64,000 nucleotides of DNA from CAZCTC01 sp964501335 (GTDB lineage Bacteria; Chloroflexota; Anaerolineae; B4-G1; SLSP01), in NCBI GenBank assembly GCA_964501335.1, contig CAZCTC010000021.1, forward strand, positions 39,915 to 103,914, read 5' to 3'. The notes under the pieces were generated by a model. The model saw only the letters and a list, made by a program, of their open reading frames with translations. It made no database searches and was not told the origin of the DNA. This document shows, piece by piece, positions 10,185 through 19,148 of the stretch. The position numbers and the translations under genes are program-made. How positions within the stretch are numbered: the first letter of the stretch is position 1; every line of letters starts with the position of its first letter.

Positions 10185-11687
10185 TCACTCTCCCACATCG
10201 CTCCACCCCGCCAGCAGCGCAATCTTTCGGTATTCCGTCCACCACCGGGCCGGGTCATCCCCCGGCCCGGCTTGATAATGTTCCTCCGCCATGCTTTCCG
10301 CGATGGCCCGGGCCGCACCCTGGCAATCCTTCCATTCTTCCAGACTGTCAAACGTCGCCTGGACTGAGCCGTCTGGCCGGCGCTCCCACTTCGCCGGTGT
10401 GACGATCCCCCGCCAGTCCCCCGGCAAAATTACGGTGGCCGGCCAGTTCGTCGGCTGGATGCCGTAGGGATCGCGCCATAGCTCTACCGGCGGCTCCATC
10501 CTGGTCTGAACCTGCGCGGCTTTCTTCGCCAGACTCGCCCGGCGGGCCGGCTTCCAGTTCGCCATCTCCAGCACGCCTTGAATCCAGGGCCGCAGATCCA
10601 GGCCGTCCTGGGCCATCTGATCCGGGTCGGCCCACAGGGGGCGGAGCCGCAGCGAATTCTTCTTCAGCCCATCGCGCCACCAGGCGGCCGCTTCGTCTCC
10701 GGCATGATTCTCATCGTTGTCGAATGCCAGCAATACCAGAGGCGCCGCGCCCAGCAATCCGATCCAGCGGGCCGCCCGGGCTCCCGTGGTCGAACCCGTG
10801 GCCACGACCTCGACGATATCTCCCGCCGCCTGGATAATGGCGAAGGCCTTGAATTCCCCCTCGACCATGACCACGGGGAGCTGCATACTGATCCGATTGC
10901 CGCGATAGAGCGGTTTCCCGCCGCCCCAACCACGGGGGCCGGTGTATTTGTTCACCTTTTTGGGATCGCGGCCTTCCGTTGCCGCCCGGGCATCTTCCTT
11001 TGCTTGAGCTTCCTGGATCTCTTCAGGGTGGCGTCGGATATTGAGCCGCCAGAGTTGACCGTCGATCTCCCAGGGGATGATCCACCCGCGAGAGATCCAG
11101 ACCGGGCCCTCTTTTGAATTCAGTCCCCAGCGTTCGGCATGATCGGTGATCGACTGTGGCACATAGCCGAGTCCGGCCTCGCGGATCATCTCCAGGGTCA
11201 TTCCCCGGCCGGTCAGGTAAGCGAGGGCTGAGGTATCTTTCCAGAGTTGTTCCTGCGCATAAGCCAGGCAGGCTCGCGCCCGCGTTTGCCAGGCGGCCGT
11301 CGGCGGTTGGCAGTCAGGGGGCGGTCGAAAGACTTTGTTGGCCTGACCCGGCAACTGGCCGGCGCCGGTATACTGCTCGTCGCCTTCGAAGGTAGCGCCG
11401 AGGGCTTTCAAGGCGGCCCATTTTTCATTTTCGCTGATCCCCGGCTGGATGAAGGTCAGGAAATCCCCGGCATCCCCTGATTGGTTACAGCGCCGGCAAT
11501 ACCAGCGGCCTTTCCCGGCAGTGGTATGCAGCGGCCAGACGGTGAAGCGGTCCCGGCCGTCGCACACCGGGCAGGGGCCTTTGTATTCCTCGCCGTCCCG
11601 GCCGTTGGTTACCTTTTTGACGACCTGGGTGTAACGGGAGACCAGGGCGAGGAGATCGATCGGGGAGAGGTCTACGTTATTTTTCAT
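10185..11687 (-). CDS. Plasmid/phage-type DNA primase (CHC2 zinc finger + TOPRIM)
   Basis: A 500-residue protein. Residues about 35-80 hold a zinc-ribbon with CPVC and CRRC pairs, like the DnaG/gp4 CHC2 primase finger. Around residues 265-330 lies a TOPRIM-like fold: VVMVEGEFKAFAI supplies the Glu and LLAFDNDEN the Asp-x-Asp. This combination is found in primases and primase-helicases of plasmids and phages that make RNA primers for replication. No helicase P-loop is present here; that function is encoded next door by the gene ending at 12388. The two genes are separated by an unusual 106-bp tandem repeat array. Start ATG at 11687. It is the last gene of the leftward replication block and converges with the RHS-associated gene. 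Confidence 0.85.
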   Translation of the reverse strand: MKNNVDLSPIDLLALVSRYTQVVKKVTNGRDGEEYKGPCPVCDGRDRFTVWPLHTTAGKGRWYCRRCNQSGDAGDFLTFIQPGISENEKWAALKALGATFEGDEQYTGAGQLPGQANKVFRPPPDCQPPTAAWQTRARACLAYAQEQLWKDTSALAYLTGRGMTLEMIREAGLGYVPQSITDHAERWGLNSKEGPVWISRGWIIPWEIDGQLWRLNIRRHPEEIQEAQAKEDARAATEGRDPKKVNKYTGPRGWGGGKPLYRGNRISMQLPVVMVEGEFKAFAIIQAAGDIVEVVATGSTTGARAARWIGLLGAAPLVLLAFDNDENHAGDEAAAWWRDGLKKNSLRLRPLWADPDQMAQDGLDLRPWIQGVLEMANWKPARRASLAKKAAQVQTRMEPPVELWRDPYGIQPTNWPATVILPGDWRGIVTPAKWERRPDGSVQATFDSLEEWKDCQGAARAIAESMAEEHYQAGPGDDPARWWTEYRKIALLAGWSDVGE

Positions 11688-11778
11688 GGTGCCTTTCCTG
11701 CTGTCGGAATGGGAAAAACCGGAGAAAAAACGGAAAAGTTTTCAATTTCTGAAAAACTTTTTTCGGAACTTTAGTCAA

Positions 11779-12320
11779 TTTGCTCCGGTTCTCCGGGATT
11801 CTCCGGTCGGAGAACCGGAAAGAATCGGAGGAAAAACAAAAAACTTTTTAAATTCTGAAAAACTTTTTTCAGAACTTTAGTGGATTTGCTCCGGTTCTCC
11901 GGGTTTCTCCGGTCGGAGGACCGGGGAGAATCGGAGGAAAAACAAAAAACTTTTTAAATCTTGAAAAACTTTTTTCGGAACTTTAGTCCATTTGCTCCGG
12001 TTCTCCGGGTTTCTCCGGCCGGAGGACCGGAAAGAATCGGAGGAAAACCGGAAAACTTTTTAAATTTTTTAGAACTTTTTTCGGAACTTTAGGCGATTTG
12101 CTCCGGTTCTCCGGGTTTCTCCGGTCGGAGAACCGGAAAGAATCGGAGGAATGACGGAAAACTTTTTAAATTTTTTGGAACTTTTTTGGAAAATTTTTCC
12201 ATTTGCTCCGGTTCTCCGGTTTTCTCCGATTAGAGGACCCAGAACAATCCCAAGATATTTTCGGCCGGGGGCGGAAATTTTTCAGTAACTTTTCTCGGGC
12301 TGCTCCGACGGTTTCCCCGT
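11779..12320. repeat. Tandem 106-bp palindromic repeats between primase and helicase-like genes
   Basis: Units begin with TTTGCTCCGGTTCTCCGG at 11779, 11885, 11991, 12097 and 12202, a period of 106, 106, 106 and 105 bp. Degenerate remnants lie near 12300 and 12388. Each unit contains the inverted arms CCGGTTCTCCG and CGGAGAACCGG around a 12-nt centre. The arms are perfect in units 1 and 4; other units have one G-T type change. An AT-rich half with AACTTTTT runs follows. Such an array beside a primase gene could be a replication origin, a single-strand initiation site or a partition site. No protein-coding frame spans it. Confidence 0.9.
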
Positions 12321-12387
12321 TCCCCGGCAGAGCAAAGCCGGAATAATTTTCAAGGCTCGCCGAATTCTTTTCCAAAGTTATCTCCCT

Positions 12388-14235
12388 TTACTCCGGTTTC
12401 TCCGCTTTGCAACGCAGTTCAAAGATGGTCGCGTTGCCCTGCCGGTGCTCGTTCGCGGTAATGCCAAATAGCGCCAGGGTGCCGGAGCTTTCCCGTAGCT
12501 TTTGGGCGATCACCTTGCCGCCCTGTTGATAGGACAGCATCGCGCCGCGTTCCTGCAAGGCCCGCATTAGTTCCGCCGGCGTTCCGCTCCAGCGGCCCAA
12601 CTCACCGCAGAGCTGCGGGGTATACTCGATCAGGGCGGCGATTAGCTCGTCCGAATCGCCGACCGAGAGATATTGCGCCTGGCGCAGGGCGGTCAATGCG
12701 GCCTTGGCGTCTTTGCCCTCCAGGTGGGCCTGGGTCCAGACCATTTGGGCAAAGGAGACGAACCGGCCGGGCAGGTTGGGGGCATCCGGCATTCGTTGCA
12801 AGGCTTCGACGGCTTGAATCGTCAGCCAGGTCAACACGGCATCGCGATTATCCAGGGTGATCGCATCCAGCTCGCGGTCGGAGAGCATCCCCACGCCGCT
12901 TTCGGCGAACTTCCCGGTGCGTAAGGGCAGGGTGCGCTCCGCCACATCGGGCCGGGCGAAGGAGGCGGTGCGGGTGGAGATCACGGGGACGGCCGGCATT
13001 TCATCGCGTTCCACCTGGGTGTTGGTGTACATCCGGCGCCGTTCAAAGGCCATCCCGGTAACCAGGGCGGCGATGAAGTCGGGAAACCAGGGCTGCGGGC
13101 TGGCGTCGACGTTGTCCAGGGCCAGGAGCGGGGCATGGATGGCCTTGGATTCCATGTCGCGTTGATCGTGGCTCAAGGTGCTGGGCTTTTGCTGCATGAA
13201 CAGGAAGGAGAGCGAGCGCACCACCTGGCTTTTCCCGCCGCCTTTGTCCCCGATGGTGGAGAGCATGGGGATGGGGCGGACCTGGCCGACCATGCCCACC
13301 AGCCAGGCACGAAAGAGCAACTGCTGCACTTCGGGAGTGTAGGCCGGCACTTCATGGGGCGTGGTCAGGCAGGGCTTGAACGGCGCCAGATCCAGCGGAT
13401 TGACCGGTGTGGCGGTGGGGTTCCATTCGGGAAGGCCATCCTGGCCGCGAAACCAGATGTCGTCGGTGCCGTTGGATACCAGATCCAGCCGCACCTGTTC
13501 GCCGTCGAGCTGCGCCCGGACGATGTGGGCCGGGCCGCAGGAGACATAGAGCGTGGTCTCCTGCTGGAAAAAGAACTGGCGAAAGGTGACCTTGCGTCCC
13601 TCGGTGACGGCGAGGCATTGCAGCTCCGTCAGCACCCAGGCAAAGGTGGATTCTGAGCCGTTCAACCCGGCCTGGCTGAGCATCACGATGGTCCCTGCCG
13701 TCTCCCCGGTGAGCGGCCAGACGGCACTGTCGTCGCCCACGAGATAGGGCGAGTTGTCCAGGGTGGAGACCAGCAGCCGGCCCTGGTTGTGGAGCAGTTT
13801 GCCGATTACGCAGGCTACGGCGCGCTTTTTCTCCCGGGTGGGGAACTTGGGCAGGACCAGGGTGCGGTTCACGAACTCGGCCAGATCGGCCAGGGATTCC
13901 GCCGTATCGACCGACGGCAGTTCATAGGGCAGTTGCCGGCCGTCGGCTTCGAGGATTGCCAGGGCCTCGCGGGTGGCGCCGTCCATCAGGCCGCCGGTGG
14001 CGGCCAGGGTTTGCAACCGCCCCAGCTCGGGGAAGGCCTGCATCTGCGCGGCGAAGGCCATGCGGACCGTCGGGCGGCCGCCGTTGGCTAAGATCCCATT
14101 GAGTTGCAACAGGGTGGGCGCCCACATCCCCAGGGTTTCGGGATGGTCGGCCTGGCCGTTCAAGGGCTTGCCGTTGAGGATGTCGGTCAAGGCCCGGGCG
14201 GCGGCATAATCGGCAGGGGTAAAATTGTCGCTCAT
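12388..14235 (-). CDS. P-loop ATPase, probable plasmid/phage helicase-like replication protein
   Basis: A 615-residue protein. A Walker A motif GDKGGGKS sits near residue 332 and a Walker B-like LLALDNVD near residue 375, followed by an Arg-rich stretch (FERRRMYT) and VPVISTRT, consistent with an AAA+/superfamily-3-like helicase core. The N-terminal 300 residues are not recognisable, and the C-terminal 100 look like a small winged-helix or recognition domain. Partner genes on both sides (primase, Replic_Relax-like) suggest a role in initiation or unwinding during element replication. The start ATG is preceded by GAGG at 7-nt spacing. It could also be a DUF927-type or other mobile-element ATPase. 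Confident as a P-loop protein, moderate on helicase. Confidence 0.75.
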   Translation of the reverse strand: MSDNFTPADYAAARALTDILNGKPLNGQADHPETLGMWAPTLLQLNGILANGGRPTVRMAFAAQMQAFPELGRLQTLAATGGLMDGATREALAILEADGRQLPYELPSVDTAESLADLAEFVNRTLVLPKFPTREKKRAVACVIGKLLHNQGRLLVSTLDNSPYLVGDDSAVWPLTGETAGTIVMLSQAGLNGSESTFAWVLTELQCLAVTEGRKVTFRQFFFQQETTLYVSCGPAHIVRAQLDGEQVRLDLVSNGTDDIWFRGQDGLPEWNPTATPVNPLDLAPFKPCLTTPHEVPAYTPEVQQLLFRAWLVGMVGQVRPIPMLSTIGDKGGGKSQVVRSLSFLFMQQKPSTLSHDQRDMESKAIHAPLLALDNVDASPQPWFPDFIAALVTGMAFERRRMYTNTQVERDEMPAVPVISTRTASFARPDVAERTLPLRTGKFAESGVGMLSDRELDAITLDNRDAVLTWLTIQAVEALQRMPDAPNLPGRFVSFAQMVWTQAHLEGKDAKAALTALRQAQYLSVGDSDELIAALIEYTPQLCGELGRWSGTPAELMRALQERGAMLSYQQGGKVIAQKLRESSGTLALFGITANEHRQGNATIFELRCKAEKPE

Positions 14236-14364
14236 CGTCTCACCTCGATTTGAATTGCTATCCTGGATAGCCGGTCTCCGCTCTCAACCAGGACCAACGC
14301 CAGGCGCATGAGTAGCCGGGCGAGGCCATGGTAGAGGGTTGAATGCCAGGTGCTCAATCCTGAC

Positions 14365-14574
14365 TTACCTCAAGGTAAATCCTGCCGGCGCCTGAGTCTG
14401 CGTTTGCTCTTTGGTCGGGCGCGCCTGGGGGCGTCCTGTGACGACACCCAACAATCCCGCCAGTCCGCCGCCGGCGAGCAGAAAGGGACCGGCCTGGAGG
14501 GCGGCGGCCAGGATCACGACGGTGCCGTCCAGCCACAGCAATCCGAAACGGGTGAGTAACTCTTCAATCCGCAT
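14365..14574 (-). CDS. Small membrane protein, 69 aa
   Basis: The hydrophobic stretch from about residue 13 to 45 (LWLDGTVVILAAALQAGPFL followed by a Gly/Ala/Leu-rich run) predicts one long or two short transmembrane segments, and the tail is Gln/Thr-rich. The start overlaps the 3' end of the upstream gene (stop at 14564) by 11 bp, which suggests translational coupling. Function unknown. Similar small membrane proteins are common in conjugative or plasmid operons. Confidence 0.55.
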   Translation of the reverse strand: MRIEELLTRFGLLWLDGTVVILAAALQAGPFLLAGGGLAGLLGVVTGRPQARPTKEQTQTQAPAGFTLR

Positions 14575-15862
14575 GGGGTTTTCCTCCCTTATGTTTGAAA
14601 TGGTGCCTCGGGCGAACGGCTTCGGCCGGGATTTTCACCGTTTCGTCTTTTTCCTTGCCCGGCTGAAACCAGCGGTTGATCTGCGCCGGCGACGGCAACC
14701 AACGCCCGGCCAGGTCGTCGACGGTGAAGATTGCCAGGAAGGCCCGGTCGATGGCTGTCGGGTTGTCCTGCAAATCGGCCGCCAGCTTGCGCGCCGCGCC
14801 TACGATCAATTGGGCGGCGTCCCGGTCGGGGGCGATGTAGTAGACGCCCTCGAAGCCGGCCTGGGTGTAATCCAGCACATTCTTCACTACTTTGGACTTG
14901 AGCTGGGCGGCGGGATATTTCGCCCGCTCGCATTCGATGCAAAACCGCAGCGGGGGGCTGCCGTGCGGATGCAGGATCAGGATGAGATCCGGTTCGCTAT
15001 TGCCGTAGCGTTTCTGGAAGCCCGGCGGTACGGCTTCGGCCAAGTCGTAGACTTCATAAGTAAAGGACCCGCGTTGCGGAAAATCATTAGCTTCCAGGAT
15101 CAAGGCGCGGCTTACCCGGATCAACCACCAGGCTTCCGGCGACTTGTACCGTTCGTTGATGAAGTCGTTCAGCGTAATGGGTGCCAATCCGGTGCCGACA
15201 TGCTCCTGATAGGCCCGCTGGCCGGCGGCGGTCAGTTCTACCAGCCAGGGGCGATAGCGACCGCTGATCCGATCGCTGGCCGGGACGTGGGTGATGTCGA
15301 TCCAGTCCTTTTCCCGCAGCGTATCGAGCGTTTTGGTGAAGGCGGCTTCGCTTTTGTGGGTCTCGGCTTCCCAACGCCGGCGGACCACTTCCCAATCCGG
15401 CGAGCTGCCCAGGATCCGCAGGGCGGTCAATGTGTCGGCGCTTTCCTGGACGGGCGCTGGCGGCGGGGCGCTGACAGTTTCCTGGATCTTTGCCGTTCCC
15501 ACCTGGGGGAGCAACTGTTCCGCCAGTTCCTGGATGGAGGTCTTCTGCTTGATCCCTTGAGCATACTCCGCCGGGAACAGGGTTTCGAGATAGCGGGCCA
15601 GCAGAATCTCCGCGCCGGCGTTTTCCGAGGCCTGCACCCGGGAGATGGCTTTGAACATTTCCTCGGCAAAGGCCACGACGGAGACCTTGCGGGCGCGGGC
15701 CTGGGCATAGGCCACCGGATAGAGGGTGTTCAGGTAGCGGGCCAGCAGCTCTTCGGCCTGGCGTTGTTGATGGGCGGCGGTGAAATAGCGTTCCTGCGTG
15801 CGGTCCAGCTCGGAGCGCAGCAGCTCCAGATCGGCGTTTTGGGTGAACTCAGCGTCGGTCAC
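14564..15862 (-). CDS. Replic_Relax-like protein with winged-helix and nuclease-like region
   Basis: A 432-residue protein. The N-terminal 120 residues are predicted helical, with two copies of an LLARYL(N/E)TL(Y/F)P(A/V) pattern near residues 40 and 88. The middle (about 140-230) looks like a winged helix. Residues about 290-340 contain PDLILIL and FCIECERAK, matching the E-x-D/E pattern of replication-relaxation (Replic_Relax) proteins and of PD-(D/E)xK nuclease folds. Known Replic_Relax proteins come from plasmids and conjugative elements and are thought to help relax or initiate replication. It overlaps its upstream neighbour by 14 bp and the downstream small membrane gene by 11 bp, so it sits in an operon. 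The family call is by pattern only. Confidence 0.65.
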   Translation of the reverse strand: MTDAEFTQNADLELLRSELDRTQERYFTAAHQQRQAEELLARYLNTLYPVAYAQARARKVSVVAFAEEMFKAISRVQASENAGAEILLARYLETLFPAEYAQGIKQKTSIQELAEQLLPQVGTAKIQETVSAPPPAPVQESADTLTALRILGSSPDWEVVRRRWEAETHKSEAAFTKTLDTLREKDWIDITHVPASDRISGRYRPWLVELTAAGQRAYQEHVGTGLAPITLNDFINERYKSPEAWWLIRVSRALILEANDFPQRGSFTYEVYDLAEAVPPGFQKRYGNSEPDLILILHPHGSPPLRFCIECERAKYPAAQLKSKVVKNVLDYTQAGFEGVYYIAPDRDAAQLIVGAARKLAADLQDNPTAIDRAFLAIFTVDDLAGRWLPSPAQINRWFQPGKEKDETVKIPAEAVRPRHHFKHKGGKPHAD

Positions 15863-16382
15863 GATGCCAGACCTCCCGGCATAAAGGATAGCGCAGCCCG
15901 GCGACGGCCTGTGTCAGATCGGCCTGCGAGGTGTCGGCGAGCGTTAAGGCATCGCGGGCCTGTTGCAGGTCTTCGCTGCTGTTGTTGCCCAGGTAGGAGA
16001 GCAACTTCTCGGCGGCCAGGCTGTAGGTGTCGCGGGTCTGATTCAGCCGTTCGCCCAGCAGCTCGTAGATCACCGGCGCTTCGGGCAGGATGATCTGCTC
16101 CAGTCGGGCGGCCAGATCGGAGACCTTGCCGGCGCGGCGAAAGGACTCCGCCATGCTGGCTGGATCATTGCCGGCGGCGATGGCGTTCAGCTCGGTGGAA
16201 ACCAGCGCCATCTCGTCCAAAGCGGCTGCACTCTTTTGTAAAAAGGTCTGCTGCTCCAGGCGATAGGGCGAGAGAGCCAGGGGCCGGCCGGTCAGTTCCT
16301 CGCAAGGGGCGGTGGCGTAGCCGACCGTGGGGGGGATGACCAACATGATGAAGGTGATAATTCCGATAATCCAATTGCGCAT
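15849..16382 (-). CDS. Secreted or membrane-anchored helical protein of unknown function
   Basis: Chosen start: ATG at 16382, preceded by GGAGG with 5-nt spacing. A longer in-frame reading upstream has no such site and a low-complexity composition. The 177-residue protein begins with a signal-like segment (MRNWIIGIITFIMLVIPP, then TVGYATA) and continues as a mostly helical, Leu/Ala/Glu-rich domain, probably coiled coil, with Cys residues near both ends (APCEEL, LCREV). No family is recognised. It overlaps the next gene by 14 bp, so the two are probably translationally coupled. Confidence 0.65.
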   Translation of the reverse strand: MRNWIIGIITFIMLVIPPTVGYATAPCEELTGRPLALSPYRLEQQTFLQKSAAALDEMALVSTELNAIAAGNDPASMAESFRRAGKVSDLAARLEQIILPEAPVIYELLGERLNQTRDTYSLAAEKLLSYLGNNSSEDLQQARDALTLADTSQADLTQAVAGLRYPLCREVWHRDRR

Positions 16383-17042
16383 TCTTACCTCCCGTGATAG
16401 AATTTGAGCAGGTCTGAGCTTGTCCAGAGCCGGCTGTCCAGGGGTGGCCCTGGATGTAGGAGCGTCGGAGCTGCTGCCACCGCTGAAAGGAGTCTTCGGA
16501 CTCCTTTTTTTGTTGCCAGGTGGCAGATTGGAAGTTCGCGGATTGGAAGTTGGAAGTCTGGAGGATGGAAGAATCCATCTTACCGGGATTTCTCTCTTCC
16601 TTCCGATCTTCCGTTCTTCCAGTTCCCTCCATTCCGGCCGGCTTGCCTCAACTCCCTGCCGCAATTCCGTTCTTACCGTGGCAAGCCGTCGTTTCTCTTT
16701 GCTTCGGCGTGGCGATTTTGCCGTCGGCATTTCTCCGTATCCTCGATATTCCGTCCTTTGTCCGATCTTGCGTTCTGCCGTGGTTCGTGTCGGCCGGCGG
16801 GCCGTGCAATCTGCGGCGTCCTCTCCAGCGGGTGTGTCCGCGCCTGGCCCTCGTCATGACCCTCTGTTGCCGGCGTTCCGTTCTGCCGGTGTGGATTCCG
16901 TAGCCGGCCCGTTGATTTTTCCCGCCGGCGGGAATGGCAGCCTACCCGCGCTATTTCTCCCTCTCTCCGTTGTTCCGTCCTGCCCGTGGTTTCTCCAGCG
17001 TCCTACCCTCGTGATTGCACCTTGCATTGGCCGGGCTGGGGG
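16383..17042. other. Non-coding gap with strand-biased GGAAG/CTTCC tracts
   Basis: About 660 bp with no credible gene: the readings found here are low-complexity, lack a plausible SD and show no domains. The + strand is pyrimidine-rich, with many CTTCC/TTCCG words. Around 16525-16575 are GGAAGTT-type repeats that recur at 55011-55098 in the leader of the other operon. It probably is the untranslated leader of the genes to its left. Confidence 0.6.
16486..16511 (+). terminator. Intrinsic terminator, + orientation, TTCG loop
   Basis: AAAGGAGTC, loop TTCG, GACTCCTTT, followed by further T residues. This is a textbook intrinsic terminator, but its best orientation is + although all neighbouring genes are on the - strand. 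It may block antisense transcription or act in both directions. Confidence 0.7.
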
Positions 17043-17456
17043 TCAGTCTTTTTTCGATAGGGCGCAGCGGGCTTCAATTTCTTCGCGTTGGATATCGATG
17101 GGGCGGCGTTGGCCCCGCTGTTTCCAGAAATATTCGCTGATGGAGCAAAGAAGCTGACACTCGCCTCCAAGGTTCGGTCCGCAGGGACAGAAAGGGCAGA
17201 ATCCGGCGGCCGCCAGGAGTTCTTGCGTTTGTTTCAAGGCCGTCTCCGCTGCCAGTGTCCGGGCTTGTAACTCGGTGAGAGCCCGGGTAACGGCTTGGGC
17301 AGTGGTCTCCCCCAACTGGCCGCCGGCGATCTCGTGGAGGGCATTCAATTCGGCCTCGAAATGGCCGGCTAATAATTGCCATTCCTGGAGCCGGCGGTGG
17401 AGATCCTCCGTCTTTTCGACGCTGTTTTTCAGGGTTTCATTCATTGAATGATCCAT
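17043..17456 (-). CDS. Coiled-coil protein with C-terminal Cys cluster
   Basis: A 137-residue protein. The start ATG at 17456 lies 5 nt after the stop of the methylase gene, whose last codons supply GGAGGG as SD; this supports it over an upstream in-frame start inside the methylase. Residues 10-85 are helical with heptad-like Leu/Ala spacing. Residues about 86-105 contain FCPFCPCGPNLGGEC, a likely metal-binding knuckle, then a basic tail. Function unknown. It is tightly coupled to the upstream DNA methylase and could be an accessory DNA-binding protein. Confidence 0.65.
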   Translation of the reverse strand: MDHSMNETLKNSVEKTEDLHRRLQEWQLLAGHFEAELNALHEIAGGQLGETTAQAVTRALTELQARTLAAETALKQTQELLAAAGFCPFCPCGPNLGGECQLLCSISEYFWKQRGQRRPIDIQREEIEARCALSKKD

Positions 17457-17461
17457 AGCCT

Positions 17462-18337
17462 TTATCCCTCCATTCCTGCCGCGTAAGCCAGCAGCGGCAA
17501 CCGTCGGGCCGCGGCCGCCGGCGAGATCCACAACGATTCGACCGCGCTGCCGGGGCCGTTGATCCGGGTCTCCCGATCCCGCCGTTCCCAATCGTTGTAT
17601 AAAGCATCGTAAAGTTCACAGCGATAGCCGCTGATGAGGGCCATGCCCTGGATACCATGTAAGGACTCGGCCAGGGCGATGTGTTCGGCATCGGTCATTT
17701 CATGGCTGTAAACCTGGCGGGCCCAGGGGCTGCGGGTCGAGCCAGGATAGGGGGGATCCAGGTAGAACAGGGTTCCCGGGCCGTCGTACCGCTGGATGAT
17801 TCGCAGCGCCTCATCGTGCTCGATATGCATCCCCCGCAGCCGGCCGGCTATTGGGTAGAGCTGGGTCGTGTCCATGAAGGCGACGGCGGCCGGCGTGGCC
17901 AGCTTGCGCCCGTCGGTGGCTTGGGTGACCACTTTGTTCCGTCGCCAGCCGGCGCCCTGGGCGGCGGTCGGGCCGGCCCGGTTTTGATAGGCCCGTACAT
18001 AGAACTGCCGGGCTGCCTCCAGCGGATCGTCCGGGGCCTCGCTCATGGCCTGTTGCCATTCTTCCTTTGCATAAGGTGTCAGTTCGATGGCCCGGATCAG
18101 CTCGGCAGGTCGCTCCCGCAGGACCCGGAAGAAGTTCACCACGGCGCCGTCGAGATCGTTATAGACTTCCAGCCAGGAGCGCGGCTTTTGCAGGAGTACG
18201 CCGGCGCCGCCGCCGAAGGGTTCGACGTAACATTCATGCGGCGGGAAGCTTTCGATGATCCAATCGGCCAGCCGCCATTTCGAGCCGTGGTAGCGGAACG
18301 CCGGGCGATGCAAAGGAGAATCCATTGGTTTTTCCAT
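17462..18337 (-). CDS. D12-class N6-adenine DNA methyltransferase (Dam family)
   Basis: A 291-residue protein. Residues 14-20 give FRYHGSK, residues 35-45 give YVEPFGGGAGV (SAM-binding motif I), and YLDPPYPG near residue 180 is the catalytic DPPY motif. Order and length match Dam-like D12 adenine methylases, which methylate adenine in a short target. No restriction enzyme gene is adjacent, so this is an orphan methylase, as commonly carried by plasmids and phages to evade restriction or regulate replication. Start ATG at 18337 has AAGGA 8 nt upstream. The target sequence cannot be read from the protein. Confidence 0.92.
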   Translation of the reverse strand: MEKPMDSPLHRPAFRYHGSKWRLADWIIESFPPHECYVEPFGGGAGVLLQKPRSWLEVYNDLDGAVVNFFRVLRERPAELIRAIELTPYAKEEWQQAMSEAPDDPLEAARQFYVRAYQNRAGPTAAQGAGWRRNKVVTQATDGRKLATPAAVAFMDTTQLYPIAGRLRGMHIEHDEALRIIQRYDGPGTLFYLDPPYPGSTRSPWARQVYSHEMTDAEHIALAESLHGIQGMALISGYRCELYDALYNDWERRDRETRINGPGSAVESLWISPAAAARRLPLLAYAAGMEG

Positions 18338-18358
18338 GGTCTCAATCCTTCGGCTCGT

Positions 18359-19141
18359 TCATTGCGGGGGGACGACTTCCCGATCTACCACCGGGATGAA
18401 CCGACAGCCGTGGATGCGGAGCGCAGCGCCGTCCCCGGTGATCTGGCAATAGGCAATGAAGGAATCGCCGGGCAGGAGCATCGAGGCGCGGGTGTCGTCC
18501 GTCTCCATGAGGATCTCCGGGTGGGCCAGCACGTCGATGATGTCCCCCAGGCCTGACTCGCCGGATTCCAGCACCTGGGCCCGGACCAGGCCGGCATGGC
18601 CCTGGATGTAGCGGCCGGCAATCGGAAAGCCGGCGATCCAGCGGAAGCGCTCGGGAAATTCCCGGGCAATCAGCAGGCCGGCGACGAAGCTGCCGGCAAT
18701 GGCGACCAGACTCAACCCTATCAAAATACGTTTCCAGTTCATCGGACTCCTTTCGTGACTCCGGCCCTCCGCCGGAGAAATTGGATTTTCTACAGCGGGC
18801 AGCGCGGACTCGATCCGCAGGCTCCGGGCCAGGGCCAGGAATTCTACGGCGGCCCTTTGTTCGATCAGGGCGGCGATCCAGCGGTTGACCGTGGTCCCCA
18901 ACAAAATCGAACCGCCGGGCAATACCGTATAAACCTGGTGGGGATCGACGTACCCGGGCGGGGCGTCTTGGGATGCCGGGGTCAGGCCGGCGATGAAATC
19001 CTCGTACATTTCCGGCTCGGGGAGATCAATCAGCGTCCGGCAGAGGCGGAGCACTTCCTGCCCGGTCAGGTACACGGCCGGCGGGCGGACATCCGGGTGA
19101 TATCGGTAGAGCGACGTTAATTCAAGGCGGAGCAGCGTCAT
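18359..19141 (-). CDS. Membrane protein of unknown function, possibly two products from one frame
   Basis: A 260-residue open frame. The first about 130 residues are soluble-looking; residues 134-165 contain NWKRILIGLSLVAIAGSF and a following hydrophobic run, one transmembrane helix; the rest resembles an extracytoplasmic SAF/OB-like domain. An internal in-frame ATG at 18742 has an almost ideal SD (AAAGGAG, 5 nt before it) and starts exactly at the membrane helix. It would give a free-standing 127-residue membrane protein. Either two genes fused by loss of a stop, or one frame with two starts. The C-terminal part, with a membrane anchor and a beta-rich tail, recalls pilus-assembly or SAF-domain proteins, but I do not claim this. 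Confidence 0.65.
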   Translation of the reverse strand: MTLLRLELTSLYRYHPDVRPPAVYLTGQEVLRLCRTLIDLPEPEMYEDFIAGLTPASQDAPPGYVDPHQVYTVLPGGSILLGTTVNRWIAALIEQRAAVEFLALARSLRIESALPAVENPISPAEGRSHERSPMNWKRILIGLSLVAIAGSFVAGLLIAREFPERFRWIAGFPIAGRYIQGHAGLVRAQVLESGESGLGDIIDVLAHPEILMETDDTRASMLLPGDSFIAYCQITGDGAALRIHGCRFIPVVDREVVPPQ

Positions 19142-19148
19142 TTAGTCT

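Noticed and set aside
11779..12320. CRISPR array at the 106-bp repeats
   Set aside because: Whole units are similar, not repeat plus unique spacer; no cas genes.
16420..17157. Long + strand frame over the non-coding tract
   Set aside because: Skewed composition, no SD, no motif, overlaps the 3' end of a credible - strand gene.
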